Positions 34,165 through 43,867 of a stretch of 64,000 nucleotides of DNA are shown here, piece by piece. Each line of letters begins with the position of its first letter. The first letter of the stretch is position 1. Below the pieces are notes generated by a model. That model was given only the letters and a program-made list of their open reading frames with translations, ran no database searches and had not been told where the DNA came from. Source of the DNA: Clostridium sp031626875 (lineage in GTDB: Bacteria; Bacillota; Clostridia; Clostridiales; Clostridiaceae); NCBI RefSeq assembly GCF_031626875.1, contig NZ_JANDMF010000003.1, positions 175,481 through 239,480 of the forward strand. Reading direction: 5' to 3'. The translations under genes and the position numbers were made by a program.

Positions 34165-34185
34165 ATCCTTGCCTCCTAATTGATA

Positions 34186-35142
34186 CTAAAATCTATATAA
34201 AAGCTTTTCCTCCATGTCAAGCTCATGAAAAACTTTTGATACAATAATTTCATAATCACTTAATCTTTCTGATCTTCTTATCTTTTTAAAATATTTATCG
34301 CTTTCTTGGAACATTCTACTCATATAAAACCATAATTCTTTCATCTTAAATAATACAGATAAATCTTCTGGTAGAACCTTTCTATAATCTCCAAAAACTT
34401 TTTCATGAAATTCTCTCATCAAATCTCTATTTATAATAGGTTCACCATTTATTTCTTCTATTAATGCAGGATTTGCAATAAGTCCTCTACCTAGCATAAC
34501 TGAACTTAAATCAGGGAATTTTTTAATAAGTTCATTATAATCATCAGCATTATATATATTTCCGTTATAACAAACAGGATTTTTACTTAAAGTTAGACCA
34601 TCTTTAAATATATCTAAATTTGGTTCATTTTTATAAAAATCTTGTCTTGTTCTTGGATGAATTATAAGCTCTTCTAATGGATATTTATTATATATTTCAA
34701 TAAGATCATAAAATTCATCAGGAGTATCCCTACCTATTCTTGTCTTTATAGAAATTTTAGCTTTGACTTCTGAAAAAACTTGATTCAAAAACTTATCTAA
34801 CTCATATTGATGTGCAAGAAAGCCTGAACCCTTTCCCTTTGAAACAACTGTACCTGATGGACATCCTAAATTTAAATTTAGTTCAGTATAACCAAATTTA
34901 ATAAGTTCATTTGCTGTATAAATAAAATGTTCTGCATTATTTGTAAGTAACTGTGGAATCACAGTTATTCCTTCATTATGCTCTGGCAAGATATCATTTA
35001 ATTCTTTAGTTGTAAAAACCTTATTTTTGGTTGGGGTAATGAACGGTGTAAAGTATTTATCCACTTGTCCAAAAAAGCTTCTATGTGCATTTCTATATAT
35101 ATATCCAGTGACACCATGTAGTGGTGCAAAATAATATTTCAT
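34186..35142 (-). CDS. tRNA-dihydrouridine synthase family protein
   Basis: 318 residues, TIM-barrel flavoenzyme of the Dus family. Motifs: APLHGVTGYIYRNAH (flavin end), LNLGCPSGTVVSKGKGSGFL with the catalytic Cys in a slightly altered position, IKTRIG, IHPRTRQDFY and MLGRGLIANP. It reduces uridines in tRNA. The altered N-terminus (HGVTG in place of AGVTD) marks the divergent Clostridial branch. Confidence 0.9.
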   Translation of the reverse strand: MKYYFAPLHGVTGYIYRNAHRSFFGQVDKYFTPFITPTKNKVFTTKELNDILPEHNEGITVIPQLLTNNAEHFIYTANELIKFGYTELNLNLGCPSGTVVSKGKGSGFLAHQYELDKFLNQVFSEVKAKISIKTRIGRDTPDEFYDLIEIYNKYPLEELIIHPRTRQDFYKNEPNLDIFKDGLTLSKNPVCYNGNIYNADDYNELIKKFPDLSSVMLGRGLIANPALIEEINGEPIINRDLMREFHEKVFGDYRKVLPEDLSVLFKMKELWFYMSRMFQESDKYFKKIRRSERLSDYEIIVSKVFHELDMEEKLLYRF

Positions 35143-35241
35143 ATGCTAAACTCCTCATCCTAAGTAATTCATATCTATTTTATATAACATTTTATATTTT
35201 GTATAGTATTTTAGATTGATTATTAAACATTTTATATAAGA

Positions 35242-35285
35242 AGAGACTGCATAATAAGGATAAAAATCATTATTATACAGTCTCT
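35242..35285. terminator. Hairpin between dus and the GH12 gene
   Basis: AGAGACTG pairs with CAGTCTCT and the flanking ATAATAA / TTATTAT extends the stem. It is probably the terminator of the GH12 gene, 190 bases after its stop codon. The rest of the 330-base gap shows nothing. Confidence 0.5.
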
Positions 35286-35475
35286 AAAATGATTATTTGA
35301 AATTTTTATTAATTATATAAATGTCTAATCCAATTCTAAAGTATAAAAAATACTATACCTACATCAACCAAATTACTTGTGAGGTCTGTACTTTCTGTAA
35401 GTCATTATTTAACACATAACAAACAAATCTTAAAATCAAAAAATAACATCTTCTTACATAACATTAATTTAAATA

Positions 35476-36222
35476 TTATTTTGAAGTTAATGAATAGCTA
35501 TTAGTATAGAAATTATATCCACTACCATTGTTATAGCTTGACGTAATTTCATAACCAAATTGAACTTGTCCAACTGTTAAATCACCAAACCATTTTGGGG
35601 TATTTTTAATCCAATTAAGTATAGCCTTCACATCTACAGTGCCAGAATTTGTATTGCTAGTTCTTACAAATGAATATACCATGTTTGCACGATTATTCCC
35701 TCTATATACATTCCATGTATGGCCACCAACTTTTACATTACTATAAACCGGAATAGGATTTCCTTGTGCATTATAGTTATATGAAATAGGCTTTACTGAA
35801 CCATATTGATTCATCCATAACATGATTTCATGAGCATTATTTCCTACCCATATATCATAAGCTGTTTCCATAGATGTTCCACTTTTAGGAACAGTAACAT
35901 TAAACGAACTTGATAATGTACTTATAGAACTTATATTTTTATTTATAGTTTTTGATACATTAGGATATGATTTTATTCCATCTGTATTAGGATGATTTGC
36001 CCAAACTCCCCAATTGCTATAGGAATTGGCCCAGATAGTTTGTACTCCTGCACCTGCACCCCATACATCATTATATATAGTGTATCCACCATTATTCCAA
36101 GACCCATACTGCTGATTTGAATTCCATGCAACTGCAGCATTTGCTTTACCAGCAAAACCAAAAACCCCCAGAATTCCAACTGACAATATAGTAGTAACTA
36201 TCTTTTTTATTTTCTTGTTCAT
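35476..36222 (-). CDS. Secreted endoglucanase/xyloglucanase, GH12
   Basis: 248 residues with a signal peptide. The GH12 beta-jelly-roll is shown by NNGGYTIYNDVWG at the N-terminus, EIMLWMN with the nucleophile Glu, and QFGYEITSS with the acid/base Glu. GH12 enzymes cut beta-1,4-glucans and xyloglucan outside the cell. It has no carbohydrate-binding module or dockerin. Strong AAGGAGGAGAGG ribosome site; a cre-like site overlaps the promoter. Confidence 0.92.
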   Translation of the reverse strand: MNKKIKKIVTTILSVGILGVFGFAGKANAAVAWNSNQQYGSWNNGGYTIYNDVWGAGAGVQTIWANSYSNWGVWANHPNTDGIKSYPNVSKTINKNISSISTLSSSFNVTVPKSGTSMETAYDIWVGNNAHEIMLWMNQYGSVKPISYNYNAQGNPIPVYSNVKVGGHTWNVYRGNNRANMVYSFVRTSNTNSGTVDVKAILNWIKNTPKWFGDLTVGQVQFGYEITSSYNNGSGYNFYTNSYSLTSK

Positions 36223-36351
36223 ATTCCTCTCCTCCTTGTTATTTAATAATCTACTTAAAGCAAGTTTTTACTTATTACAAAGTAGTAATATTTTGATGTC
36301 ATATAAAATGTTATTTTAAAATAATATTAATGTTTGTGTATGTTTACCTAA

Positions 36352-36382
36352 ATTATAACAAATTATTCTGTAAACGTATACC
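36352..36382 (-). promoter_or_regulatory. GH12 promoter with cre-like site
   Basis: TGTAAACGTATACC (36369-36382) matches the cre consensus except for two bases. It lies about where the -35 would be, upstream of a perfect TATAAT on the minus strand (36352-36357), which fits repression by CcpA in good sugar. The remainder of this 330-base gap shows no gene. Confidence 0.5.
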
Positions 36383-36552
36383 TTGGTTTTTCAAGCATAT
36401 TTAGCCAAAATATTAAATAGACACACTAAATTATCTAAAAATGGAGGATATTCGCCATTTCTTGCGTTTTATTCTCCCTTAACAACTACATTTTAAATTA
36501 TTCTTTTATAAATCGAATTCAAAGTTCTTCTTTTATCAAACTATTAGTCCAA

Positions 36553-37812
36553 CTAATATTCCCTACTCCCACAAAAAAGTTTTGAAATTCTCATTAAAGT
36601 TAATCTTCTTCGTACATATGGACTTAGTATTAATGTAAGTTCTTTAATATCAGGCAATTTTAATTCTTCCATTAAAGTTATACAACCTGCACTTTTTAAC
36701 TTTTCTTTTATCCCTTCACTTGATGGTAATTTTCTAAGCTCTACAGCAATTTCTTCAAGCTTATCCTCTAATACATTTAAATTAACAGATTTTAAAATAT
36801 TATCACCATTTTCTTTTATAATCTCTTCATACAAACCATTTTTACTAAAGGTATCCTCAAGAAGTTCTATTTCAAATTCAGAATTATCAACAACTTTACA
36901 CTCATCACTCTCAATACTTTTAAGTATCCCTTCATATTTTTCTAAACTTAAAATTAAACCTACTGAAACTTTTTCTCCATGTAATGCATCAATATGTTTA
37001 TTAATTACACTCATTTCCCAAAGATGTGAAATATGATGTTCTGCCCCAGATGCAGGTCTAGAATTTCCAATCATCTGCATTGCTAATCCAGATAAAATAA
37101 GAGCATACATTAACTTTTCTATACATTTCCTATCACCAAACTTTATTTCTTTAAGAATATGCTCTACTTCCTTAACTGCTTCCATTTCTAAGTCATATAT
37201 TCTTTGGCAAAAATATTCCTGAGTAACAATGTTAGAAATTTTCCAATCTGTTAAAGCTGTATATTTACCCATTAAATCAGATATTCCTGATGCTGTTAAT
37301 CTATAAGGTGCCTTGCTAAAAATATTAGTATCTGCCAGTACATATATAGGAGCTTTTGCCGGAAAAGTTTTCTTCATCCCATTCCATGTCATAGCAGCCA
37401 CTGTAGAAACAAAGCCATCTACACTAGCTGCTGTAGGGATAGATACAAAAGGTATCTTTTTCTGGAATGCAACATATCTACTTAAATCATGAATTGTACC
37501 TGATCCAACAGCAATCAAAATATCTGCTTCATACACTAATCTTTCTTTTATATATTCAACATTAAAATTATCAGCATGTATATTTTCACCTACCAACTCA
37601 ATTGTCTTATTTTTTTCAAAGTAATTATTTAAAATTTCTTCGGTTGCTTTTTTAGTATTTGAATCACAAATAAAGACAGGACATTTATATGACTTTAAAA
37701 TTTCATTCAAATATTTGCTGGCATTTTCTTCTATAAAAATGTTTTTAACTGATATATTATGTGCATGTCCACAACTACATTCTCCTAAAAAACGTTCTAA
37801 ATCTACTTTCAT
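36553..37812 (-). CDS. araM: sn-Glycerol-1-phosphate dehydrogenase, AraM/EgsA family
   Basis: 419 residues. Motifs of the family: ILIAVGSGTIHDLSRYVA (cofactor loop), IPFVSIPTAASVDGFVS, ASGISDLMGKYTALTDWK (metal and phosphate residues) and HISHLWEM. It reduces dihydroxyacetone phosphate to sn-glycerol-1-phosphate, an ether-lipid-type backbone in some Firmicutes. It is co-transcribed with an HAD phosphatase 3 bases upstream and faces a DeoR regulator, which suggests sugar-phosphate-linked control. Confidence 0.93.
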   Translation of the reverse strand: MKVDLERFLGECSCGHAHNISVKNIFIEENASKYLNEILKSYKCPVFICDSNTKKATEEILNNYFEKNKTIELVGENIHADNFNVEYIKERLVYEADILIAVGSGTIHDLSRYVAFQKKIPFVSIPTAASVDGFVSTVAAMTWNGMKKTFPAKAPIYVLADTNIFSKAPYRLTASGISDLMGKYTALTDWKISNIVTQEYFCQRIYDLEMEAVKEVEHILKEIKFGDRKCIEKLMYALILSGLAMQMIGNSRPASGAEHHISHLWEMSVINKHIDALHGEKVSVGLILSLEKYEGILKSIESDECKVVDNSEFEIELLEDTFSKNGLYEEIIKENGDNILKSVNLNVLEDKLEEIAVELRKLPSSEGIKEKLKSAGCITLMEELKLPDIKELTLILSPYVRRRLTLMRISKLFCGSREY

Positions 37813-37814
37813 AT

Positions 37815-38444
37815 TTACACATCCTCACATAAATCTAATAATTCTTTTATCTCATTTATCTCATGATAAAAATTTTCTACTGTTCCAAAGCCATATTTTG
37901 CAAATACAAAAGGAACATCTGAAATTTTTGCTGCTTCATAGTCACCCAAGGTATCACCAACATACATAACATCAGTTAAGTTATTTCTTTCTACCACTAA
38001 TTTTATGTTTTCTCCTTTAGTTAAACCTGTATTTCCAAAACATTCATAGTCTGTAATATATCCTTCTATCCCTGCCTTTTTCATAAATAATTCAATATAT
38101 CCAGATTGACAATTACTAACTATAAATACGCCACATTTTTCTGATAGCTTTTTTATAGTTTCTTTTACATTTGGATATAACATAGTTTTTTGAGTTTCTC
38201 TTATATCATCATGCTCATATTGACAGCATTTCTTCATTAAATTTTCCCTATTTTCATTATCAGTATCATGGAATAAATTATTTGCTATTACATTCATTGT
38301 TTTACCAAATTGTTCTTTAAGTATAGCTGAATTAACAGCTACCACTGATGTTCCATTTTCAAGAATTGCTCTGTTCCAAGCTTTAGCTACAACTTCTGTG
38401 GTATCCCACAGTGTTCCATCTACATCTAATATTACATTTTTCAT
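37815..38444 (-). CDS. HAD family hydrolase, phosphoglycolate-phosphatase-like
   Basis: 209 residues. HAD motifs: LDVDGTLWDT (nucleophile Asp), FIVSNCQ, and YVGDTLGDYEAA. A helical cap of about 70 residues lies between, as in Gph-like enzymes. It may act on glycerol phosphate, glycolate phosphate or another small sugar phosphate. It is the first gene of an operon with araM, whose start overlaps the GAGG region at its 3' end. Confidence 0.9.
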   Translation of the reverse strand: MKNVILDVDGTLWDTTEVVAKAWNRAILENGTSVVAVNSAILKEQFGKTMNVIANNLFHDTDNENRENLMKKCCQYEHDDIRETQKTMLYPNVKETIKKLSEKCGVFIVSNCQSGYIELFMKKAGIEGYITDYECFGNTGLTKGENIKLVVERNNLTDVMYVGDTLGDYEAAKISDVPFVFAKYGFGTVENFYHEINEIKELLDLCEDV

Positions 38445-38493
38445 AGATTATACCTGCTTTCCATTTCCAGTTTATGAGAGTATAATAATAAAT

Positions 38494-38551
38494 AATGCTC
38501 ATTTGGTCAATATATGGCGCCAAACTTGAAAAACAATCATAAATGAGCATT
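38494..38551. promoter_or_regulatory. Divergent operator region for the DeoR regulator
   Basis: Two perfectly inverted AATGCTCATTT / AAATGAGCATT elements are 36 bases apart and flank a TGGCGCCA palindrome (38515-38522). They sit between the HAD/araM operon and the DeoR gene, where bound regulator could loop the DNA and control both. Confidence 0.6.
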
Positions 38552-38576
38552 GAATAAGCAAAAAGAGGCAAGATTA

Positions 38577-39329
38577 ATGAGCAATATTCAAAGAGAAAAA
38601 GAAATTATGAAAATATTAGATAAAACAACTTTTGTTACAGTAGATTATTTATCTGAAAAACTTTTTATAAGTACTTCAAGCATACGTAGAGATTTGACCA
38701 AATTAGAAAATCAAGGACTAGTTAAAAGAACTCATGGTGGAGTTTCTCTTCTAAATGCTCAACCAGGAATGGCTCCATTTTCTATGAGAATTCAAGAGAA
38801 TAAACGTGAGAAAATAGCTATTGTCAAAATAGCTTCCAAGCTTATTAATCATGGATCATCTATTTTTATTGATAGTTCAACAACTGCACTAAATTTTTCA
38901 AATTTTTTAACAGCTGATATGAATTTAACTATTTTCACAAATAATATTCAATTAGCTCATCTGCTTGCTTCTAAGCATATAACAACTTATTGCTTAGGTG
39001 GTTTAGTTTCTGATTGCAATGATGTTATTACAATGGGATCATTTGCTTTAGATATGCTAAAAAACATATATACTGATATGATATTTTTTACATCTGCTGC
39101 TTTTTCAGAGGATGGAATTATAACTGATTCAAATGAAAATGAGACAACCATTCGCAAAATGATGTTGTCCCATTCAAAAGAAAAAATATTTTTATGTCCT
39201 CATAATCGTTTTTCCTCTATTGCTCCATTTAAGGTAGGTACAGTTTCTGACCTAGATTATATTATTTCTGATAAGAAACTTCCTGATTCTTTTATGGATC
39301 GATATAATCAAATTTCTTATTTGTATTAG
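38577..39329 (+). CDS. DeoR family transcriptional regulator
   Basis: 250 residues from the ATG at 38577 (AGAGG nine bases upstream; a TTG at 38550 is less likely). The N-terminal winged helix (VDYLSEKLFISTSSIRRDL, LVKRTHGGVSL) is followed by the DeoR sugar-phosphate-sensing domain (IFIDSSTTALNF). It probably represses the divergent HAD/araM operon and itself, with a phosphorylated sugar as signal. Confidence 0.92.
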   Translation: MSNIQREKEIMKILDKTTFVTVDYLSEKLFISTSSIRRDLTKLENQGLVKRTHGGVSLLNAQPGMAPFSMRIQENKREKIAIVKIASKLINHGSSIFIDSSTTALNFSNFLTADMNLTIFTNNIQLAHLLASKHITTYCLGGLVSDCNDVITMGSFALDMLKNIYTDMIFFTSAAFSEDGIITDSNENETTIRKMMLSHSKEKIFLCPHNRFSSIAPFKVGTVSDLDYIISDKKLPDSFMDRYNQISYLY

Positions 39330-39335
39330 AAAAAG

Positions 39336-39366
39336 CCTTGCATAAATTAACTATGCAAGGACTTTC
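39336..39366. terminator. Terminator between convergent genes
   Basis: Stem CCTTGCATA / TATGCAAGG with a 7-base loop, flanked by A- and T-rich sequence, ends the DeoR gene. Confidence 0.75.
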
Positions 39367-39386
39367 TAGGTTTGAAATTCTGCTTA

Positions 39387-41618
39387 TTAATTATAATGTA
39401 TAGTAAATTTAGCTTTTGCACTACCTATAAATCCTATTATTCCGCCTTTAGGTAATGTAACTTTATTATCTCCTGAAATTACAGAATCATTTGCTAATGT
39501 ATAATCACTATTATAAACAACAAAACCAGCATCTTTAGGTATATCTACAGTTATTTCTTTATTAGCTGATTCTTCACCAATTTTATACCATTGAGTGTAT
39601 CCATCTTTACCAATTTTGCATTTAAATTTATCTTTTGTTGGTAATGTTGATACATCAGAATCATCTACAAATATTTGTCCATCTGCTGCAAAATATTCAT
39701 GATTATCCTTATTATAAAATTTATAATCAAATTGATCTCTGGACATCATACCTGGTCCATTCATTATACCAATTGCTGAATTTTCATCAACTATTTTATT
39801 CATACCTAAATATCCTTCAAATCCCTTTGAAAATCCAACTTGTGTAATAGGACATCCAAGCATGTACACTTCTGAAGAATATTTTTCATTTGCTAAAAAG
39901 TATATTTTTCCTGCTCTATTTTGCCAAGTTTTAGAAATATTTTCTGGTATTTTATTGATATCCTCTTTTTGAGCTATATAATCATTATTAGCTATTTGGC
40001 CTAAACCTGGTGCAGTTTGATATCCTAAATTTTGAATATATATTTCTCCATTTGATTCTTTTACAAATTTAACACTTTGTGATCCATTACTACTTTTAAA
40101 AGTACCATCTTTTGTATAAGTAAGAGTTTTTACAACATCATTTGGTATTCGAGGATCTGAATAACTTAATGTCCCTGTTTCATCAATCTTAACATCTAAA
40201 AATCCTAATGATGCTGATATATATACCCCCTCATATTGTTTCATCTCTGATGGTATAGCAACTTTTTCAGGTTCAACGAAAGTCTTATCTGGTATTATAT
40301 TATTTATATCTCCTTTTTCTTTCAATGCAGCAAGGAGAACTTCTTGAGCCATTATTTCATCTGTTGAACTTGATCCACCTGAACTTACTATGGCCATAGC
40401 CATATTTTTATCTGGTAAAACAATTAGGCTACTATGATAAAGTTCAGTATCTCCACCTTTTGATAATGCTTTAATATTGTATTGATTAAAAGGATAAAGA
40501 TTTACATTATCCCAACCTAATCCATAACTTAATTCGCCATCTTCACCAACAGGCCAAATACCTTTTAAATATTCCTTATTTTTCATTGCTTTTAAAGAAT
40601 TATCTGAAAGAATTTTATTTGAATTATTAGTAAATGTTGTCGCAAATTTACATAAATCTTCTGCACTTGAATAAATTCCACCTGCACCTAGTACATTTAG
40701 TGTATCTACAGGTAATGCATTTTGTATTCCTGTATAATATGTTTTGCAAAGCTTGTCCTTATCAAATTTACTATTAGGTGTTTTTGTATCATTCATCTTT
40801 AAAGGATTAGTAATATTCTTTGTTATATAGTTTGTATAACTATCACCTGTTACATGTTCTACTAAAATTTCAGCAAGAGTAAACCCATCATTACAATATA
40901 CAGAATAAGCACCAGGATCAGCTTTTAATCTTTGTGTTTTTAATTCAGTTAAAAATGTATCATGTGCATAGGTATCATTATCATTAAAGAGCATTGCATT
41001 AGAAAGGCTTGATCCCATTAAACCTGATGAGTGATTTAAAAGCATTCTAACTGTAATGTTTTTATATCTATCATCTGCCATTTTAAACTCTTTAATATAT
41101 TTGATTACTGGAGCATCTAGATCAATTTTACCTTGATCTACTAATTTCATTACTGCTGTTGTTACAAACATTTTACTAACAGAACCTATACCATACATAT
41201 TCTCAGCAGTTATTGCTTTATTGCTATCTTTTGAATATACCCCTGCATTACCAGATAGAACAATTTTTCCATTGTCTATTAATGCATATTGCACGCTTGT
41301 CCCGCCATAGGTGTTAGTAGCTAAAACTGAAGCTTTTTGTTCTGCTATTTCCTTTGTTTGTTCATATCCTGAAGCTACATCACTTTTTACTTGAACATTA
41401 TTTTCCTTTGTGAAGTTTTGAACTTTACTTTCATCTGGTATCTTTACTTCTTGATTGTCAACTGTTCTAAAATCAAAATCTAAAGAATTTGTGGTAATTT
41501 CTGTCTTTGGTTGCAATGTGTCAATTAAATTTGGACTTGCAGCAAAAACTGATTTTGATGGTAAACTACTTACCAATACCATTAATGATAGTGTAACTAT
41601 CAGTTTTTTTGTTTTCAT
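39387..41618 (-). CDS. Secreted serine beta-lactamase/PBP4*-like hydrolase
   Basis: 743 residues with a signal peptide. The beta-lactamase class C-like domain covers about residues 95-430: GSVSKMF (S-x-x-K, catalytic Ser), Y-C-N in YSVYCNDGF, and a KGGDTELYHSS block in place of the KTG motif. The C-terminal 300 residues form extra beta-rich domains without known function. Likely an extracellular peptidase or esterase acting on cell-wall peptides rather than an antibiotic-resistance enzyme. Monocistronic, with a strong GGGGGG ribosome site. Confidence 0.85.
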   Translation of the reverse strand: MKTKKLIVTLSLMVLVSSLPSKSVFAASPNLIDTLQPKTEITTNSLDFDFRTVDNQEVKIPDESKVQNFTKENNVQVKSDVASGYEQTKEIAEQKASVLATNTYGGTSVQYALIDNGKIVLSGNAGVYSKDSNKAITAENMYGIGSVSKMFVTTAVMKLVDQGKIDLDAPVIKYIKEFKMADDRYKNITVRMLLNHSSGLMGSSLSNAMLFNDNDTYAHDTFLTELKTQRLKADPGAYSVYCNDGFTLAEILVEHVTGDSYTNYITKNITNPLKMNDTKTPNSKFDKDKLCKTYYTGIQNALPVDTLNVLGAGGIYSSAEDLCKFATTFTNNSNKILSDNSLKAMKNKEYLKGIWPVGEDGELSYGLGWDNVNLYPFNQYNIKALSKGGDTELYHSSLIVLPDKNMAMAIVSSGGSSSTDEIMAQEVLLAALKEKGDINNIIPDKTFVEPEKVAIPSEMKQYEGVYISASLGFLDVKIDETGTLSYSDPRIPNDVVKTLTYTKDGTFKSSNGSQSVKFVKESNGEIYIQNLGYQTAPGLGQIANNDYIAQKEDINKIPENISKTWQNRAGKIYFLANEKYSSEVYMLGCPITQVGFSKGFEGYLGMNKIVDENSAIGIMNGPGMMSRDQFDYKFYNKDNHEYFAADGQIFVDDSDVSTLPTKDKFKCKIGKDGYTQWYKIGEESANKEITVDIPKDAGFVVYNSDYTLANDSVISGDNKVTLPKGGIIGFIGSAKAKFTIHYN

Positions 41619-41895
41619 TTTATTTCCCCCCGTTTTTCATTTTTTAATGTTTTGTATCACCTTTGTTATAAGGTATCCTTATACTAGCACACCATATATA
41701 CAAATTAAAGTAAAATATTCCATTTATTTTTTATCTTTTTCCCCTATTTATATATTCTTTTTTTGTTGAATTTATTTATAATTTCATATTTTATTTTTAT
41801 AAAAGGGACTATATTGGATTTATTGTTGCAAATTAGTTTATTTTTAATATAACTTAAATCACTTTATTTCCTCACTCTTGTAATCTATTTCTAAT

Positions 41896-42477
41896 TTAAT
41901 TATTTTCCCTTATAACTTTGCATGGATTTCCATAAGCAACCTTATTGTCAGGAATTGATTTTGTCACAACGCTACCTGCACCAATTGTAACATTATTTCC
42001 AATAATTACACCTGGCAAAATGATGCTGCCTCCTCCAATCCAAACATTATCACCTATAGTAACTGGTGCTGTTAATGATTTACAAAATGAAAATGAACCA
42101 TTTTCATTAAAGTTAAATCTTTCTGTTGCATTTGTTGGGTGAAAAACAGTATAAATTTGTACATTTGGTGCAATAAGAGCATTATTTCCAATTGTAATTT
42201 TATTGCAATCTAAAAAAGTACAATTCATATTAATTTCACAATTATTTCCTATATAAATATTATTACCATAATCAACATAGAACGGAGCTGTAATCCATAA
42301 TTTTTCTCCTCTTGAACCTAAAAGATCATTTAATATTTCATCTTGTTTTTCTTTTTCTTCATAATCTAATTGGTTATAAGTTCTTATTAATTTTTTTGCT
42401 TTATACCATTGTTTTAATAGTTCTTCATCTCCACAATCATATAATTCTCCAGCTAACATTTTTTCTCTTTCTGTCAT
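41896..42477 (-). CDS. Sugar O-acetyltransferase (maltose/galactoside acetyltransferase type)
   Basis: 193 residues with a left-handed beta-helix made of hexapeptide repeats (IGNNCEINMNC, IGDNVWIGGGS, IGNNVTIGAGS). The N-terminal TEREKMLAGELYD is the Maa/LacA-type opening, and the catalytic His lies in VFHPTNATER. It transfers acetyl groups from acetyl-CoA to sugars. It is alone on the minus strand. Confidence 0.94.
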   Translation of the reverse strand: MTEREKMLAGELYDCGDEELLKQWYKAKKLIRTYNQLDYEEKEKQDEILNDLLGSRGEKLWITAPFYVDYGNNIYIGNNCEINMNCTFLDCNKITIGNNALIAPNVQIYTVFHPTNATERFNFNENGSFSFCKSLTAPVTIGDNVWIGGGSIILPGVIIGNNVTIGAGSVVTKSIPDNKVAYGNPCKVIRENN

Positions 42478-42617
42478 TGTAACCCCTCACTTTACTTATT
42501 TATAATACAACTTCATTATACCAAATTATATATTAATTTTCATATTTTCCTAATAGTTACTTTTAGTGAGATATAAAAAAATCAATGCCTCTTAATTTGA
42601 AACATTGACTTATTATA

Positions 42618-43697
42618 TTAATTAATATTAGTATTTACAAACTTATCAATTACATTTAAATCTTCTACATTCTCTAACCATGAATCCTTTATAGCTATAT
42701 ATTTACAAGCTGTATTTTTACTTTTTAAATAATTGTATATTATGTTGACTTCATCTATTTCATCTTTACCAATATTTGTTTCTCTTTTTGATACCTCAGT
42801 AAAGTTAGTCACTATTTCACTTTTTAATATATATTTTATTTCACTCTTAGTAAAATTGCTAAGTTTATAAATCTTACTGAAGATTACTTTATTATATCTT
42901 ATCAAGAAAACTTTTATTTCTTCATCATTTAGGTGTTCCATTAAAACTATATTTTTATTTGATTCTATAAAATTAGTAATTTCTGCATAATTTATAAAGT
43001 GCCTGACTAATTTTATATAATCTCTATATTTAGCTGCTAGTTCAAAATCAAAATTTATAGCAGCTTTATTCATTTCATCTTCTATTTCTTTTATTATATC
43101 AACATCCTTACCACTAAGAAGATTTATGATTTTTTCAATTAAATAAAAGTAATACTCTTTAGTTGGATTAGTTGTACACATACCAATACATAATTTTTTT
43201 TGATACATTAGGCACCCAGAAGCATTTTTAGCACTATTTGCACACAAAATTTTAAGATGATCCTTTATTGCATTAAGACCTTTTTCTACAGTATTTTTAT
43301 TAGTATATGGACCAAAATAAAGATTCTTATCAGAGCTATCTAGCTGATTACAAATTTCAATGTTTGGATATCTTTCATTAATCTTTATTTTTATATAACA
43401 ATAACTTTTGGGACTTTTCATTAACCTATTATATATTGGTTTAATTTCTTTTATACACTTACATTCAAGTAGCAATGCTTCAAATTCTGTATCTGTTAAT
43501 GTGTGATCAAAATCTTTAAGGTTTCTAACTAATTTTTGTACCTTTGTGGAGTGTGACTTTGAGTTTGCAAAATACGATCCAACTCTACTTTTTAGATTTT
43601 TAGATTTTCCTACATAAATAATAGTACCTAAAGAATCCTTCATAAAGTATACTCCTGGTGAAGAAGGAAGTTTTTTTATTTTTTCCTTTAAGTCCAA
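42618..43697 (-). CDS. UvrC-like protein with GIY-YIG nuclease only (Cho-like)
   Basis: 359 residues from a TTG at 43697, seven bases after GGGAGG; this gives the UvrC start LDLKEKIKKLPSSPGVYFM. The GIY-YIG domain is intact (VYFMKD, IIYVGKSKNLKSRV) and a UVR motif follows (EDEMNKAAINFDFELAAKYRD, helices that bind UvrB). The C-terminal RNase H-like and helix-hairpin-helix parts of true UvrC, which make the 5' cut, are missing. Four Cys (LCANSAKNASGC, LCIGMC) lie at the position of the UvrC FeS/Zn site. Probably a Cho-like backup 3' incision nuclease. Confidence 0.85.
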   Translation of the reverse strand: MDLKEKIKKLPSSPGVYFMKDSLGTIIYVGKSKNLKSRVGSYFANSKSHSTKVQKLVRNLKDFDHTLTDTEFEALLLECKCIKEIKPIYNRLMKSPKSYCYIKIKINERYPNIEICNQLDSSDKNLYFGPYTNKNTVEKGLNAIKDHLKILCANSAKNASGCLMYQKKLCIGMCTTNPTKEYYFYLIEKIINLLSGKDVDIIKEIEDEMNKAAINFDFELAAKYRDYIKLVRHFINYAEITNFIESNKNIVLMEHLNDEEIKVFLIRYNKVIFSKIYKLSNFTKSEIKYILKSEIVTNFTEVSKRETNIGKDEIDEVNIIYNYLKSKNTACKYIAIKDSWLENVEDLNVIDKFVNTNIN

Positions 43698-43825
43698 ATT
43701 TGTCCCTCCCAAATGTCGAATTTTGATTATATTCTAGCATAGAAATGTGTTGAATTACAGAATTAATTTACTATGAGTATGTTATAATGACCAATATATG
43801 CTTATATTGACATAAGTAATAAACA

Positions 43826-43841
43826 CATAATATGTATTATG
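43826..43841. promoter_or_regulatory. Palindrome overlapping the nitroreductase promoter
   Basis: CATAATATGTATTATG is a perfect 16-bp palindrome, and TTGACA lies at 43807-43812. A repressor here could block the promoter. Confidence 0.4.
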
Positions 43842-43867
43842 ATATTTTAAAATAGGAGAATAGATAG

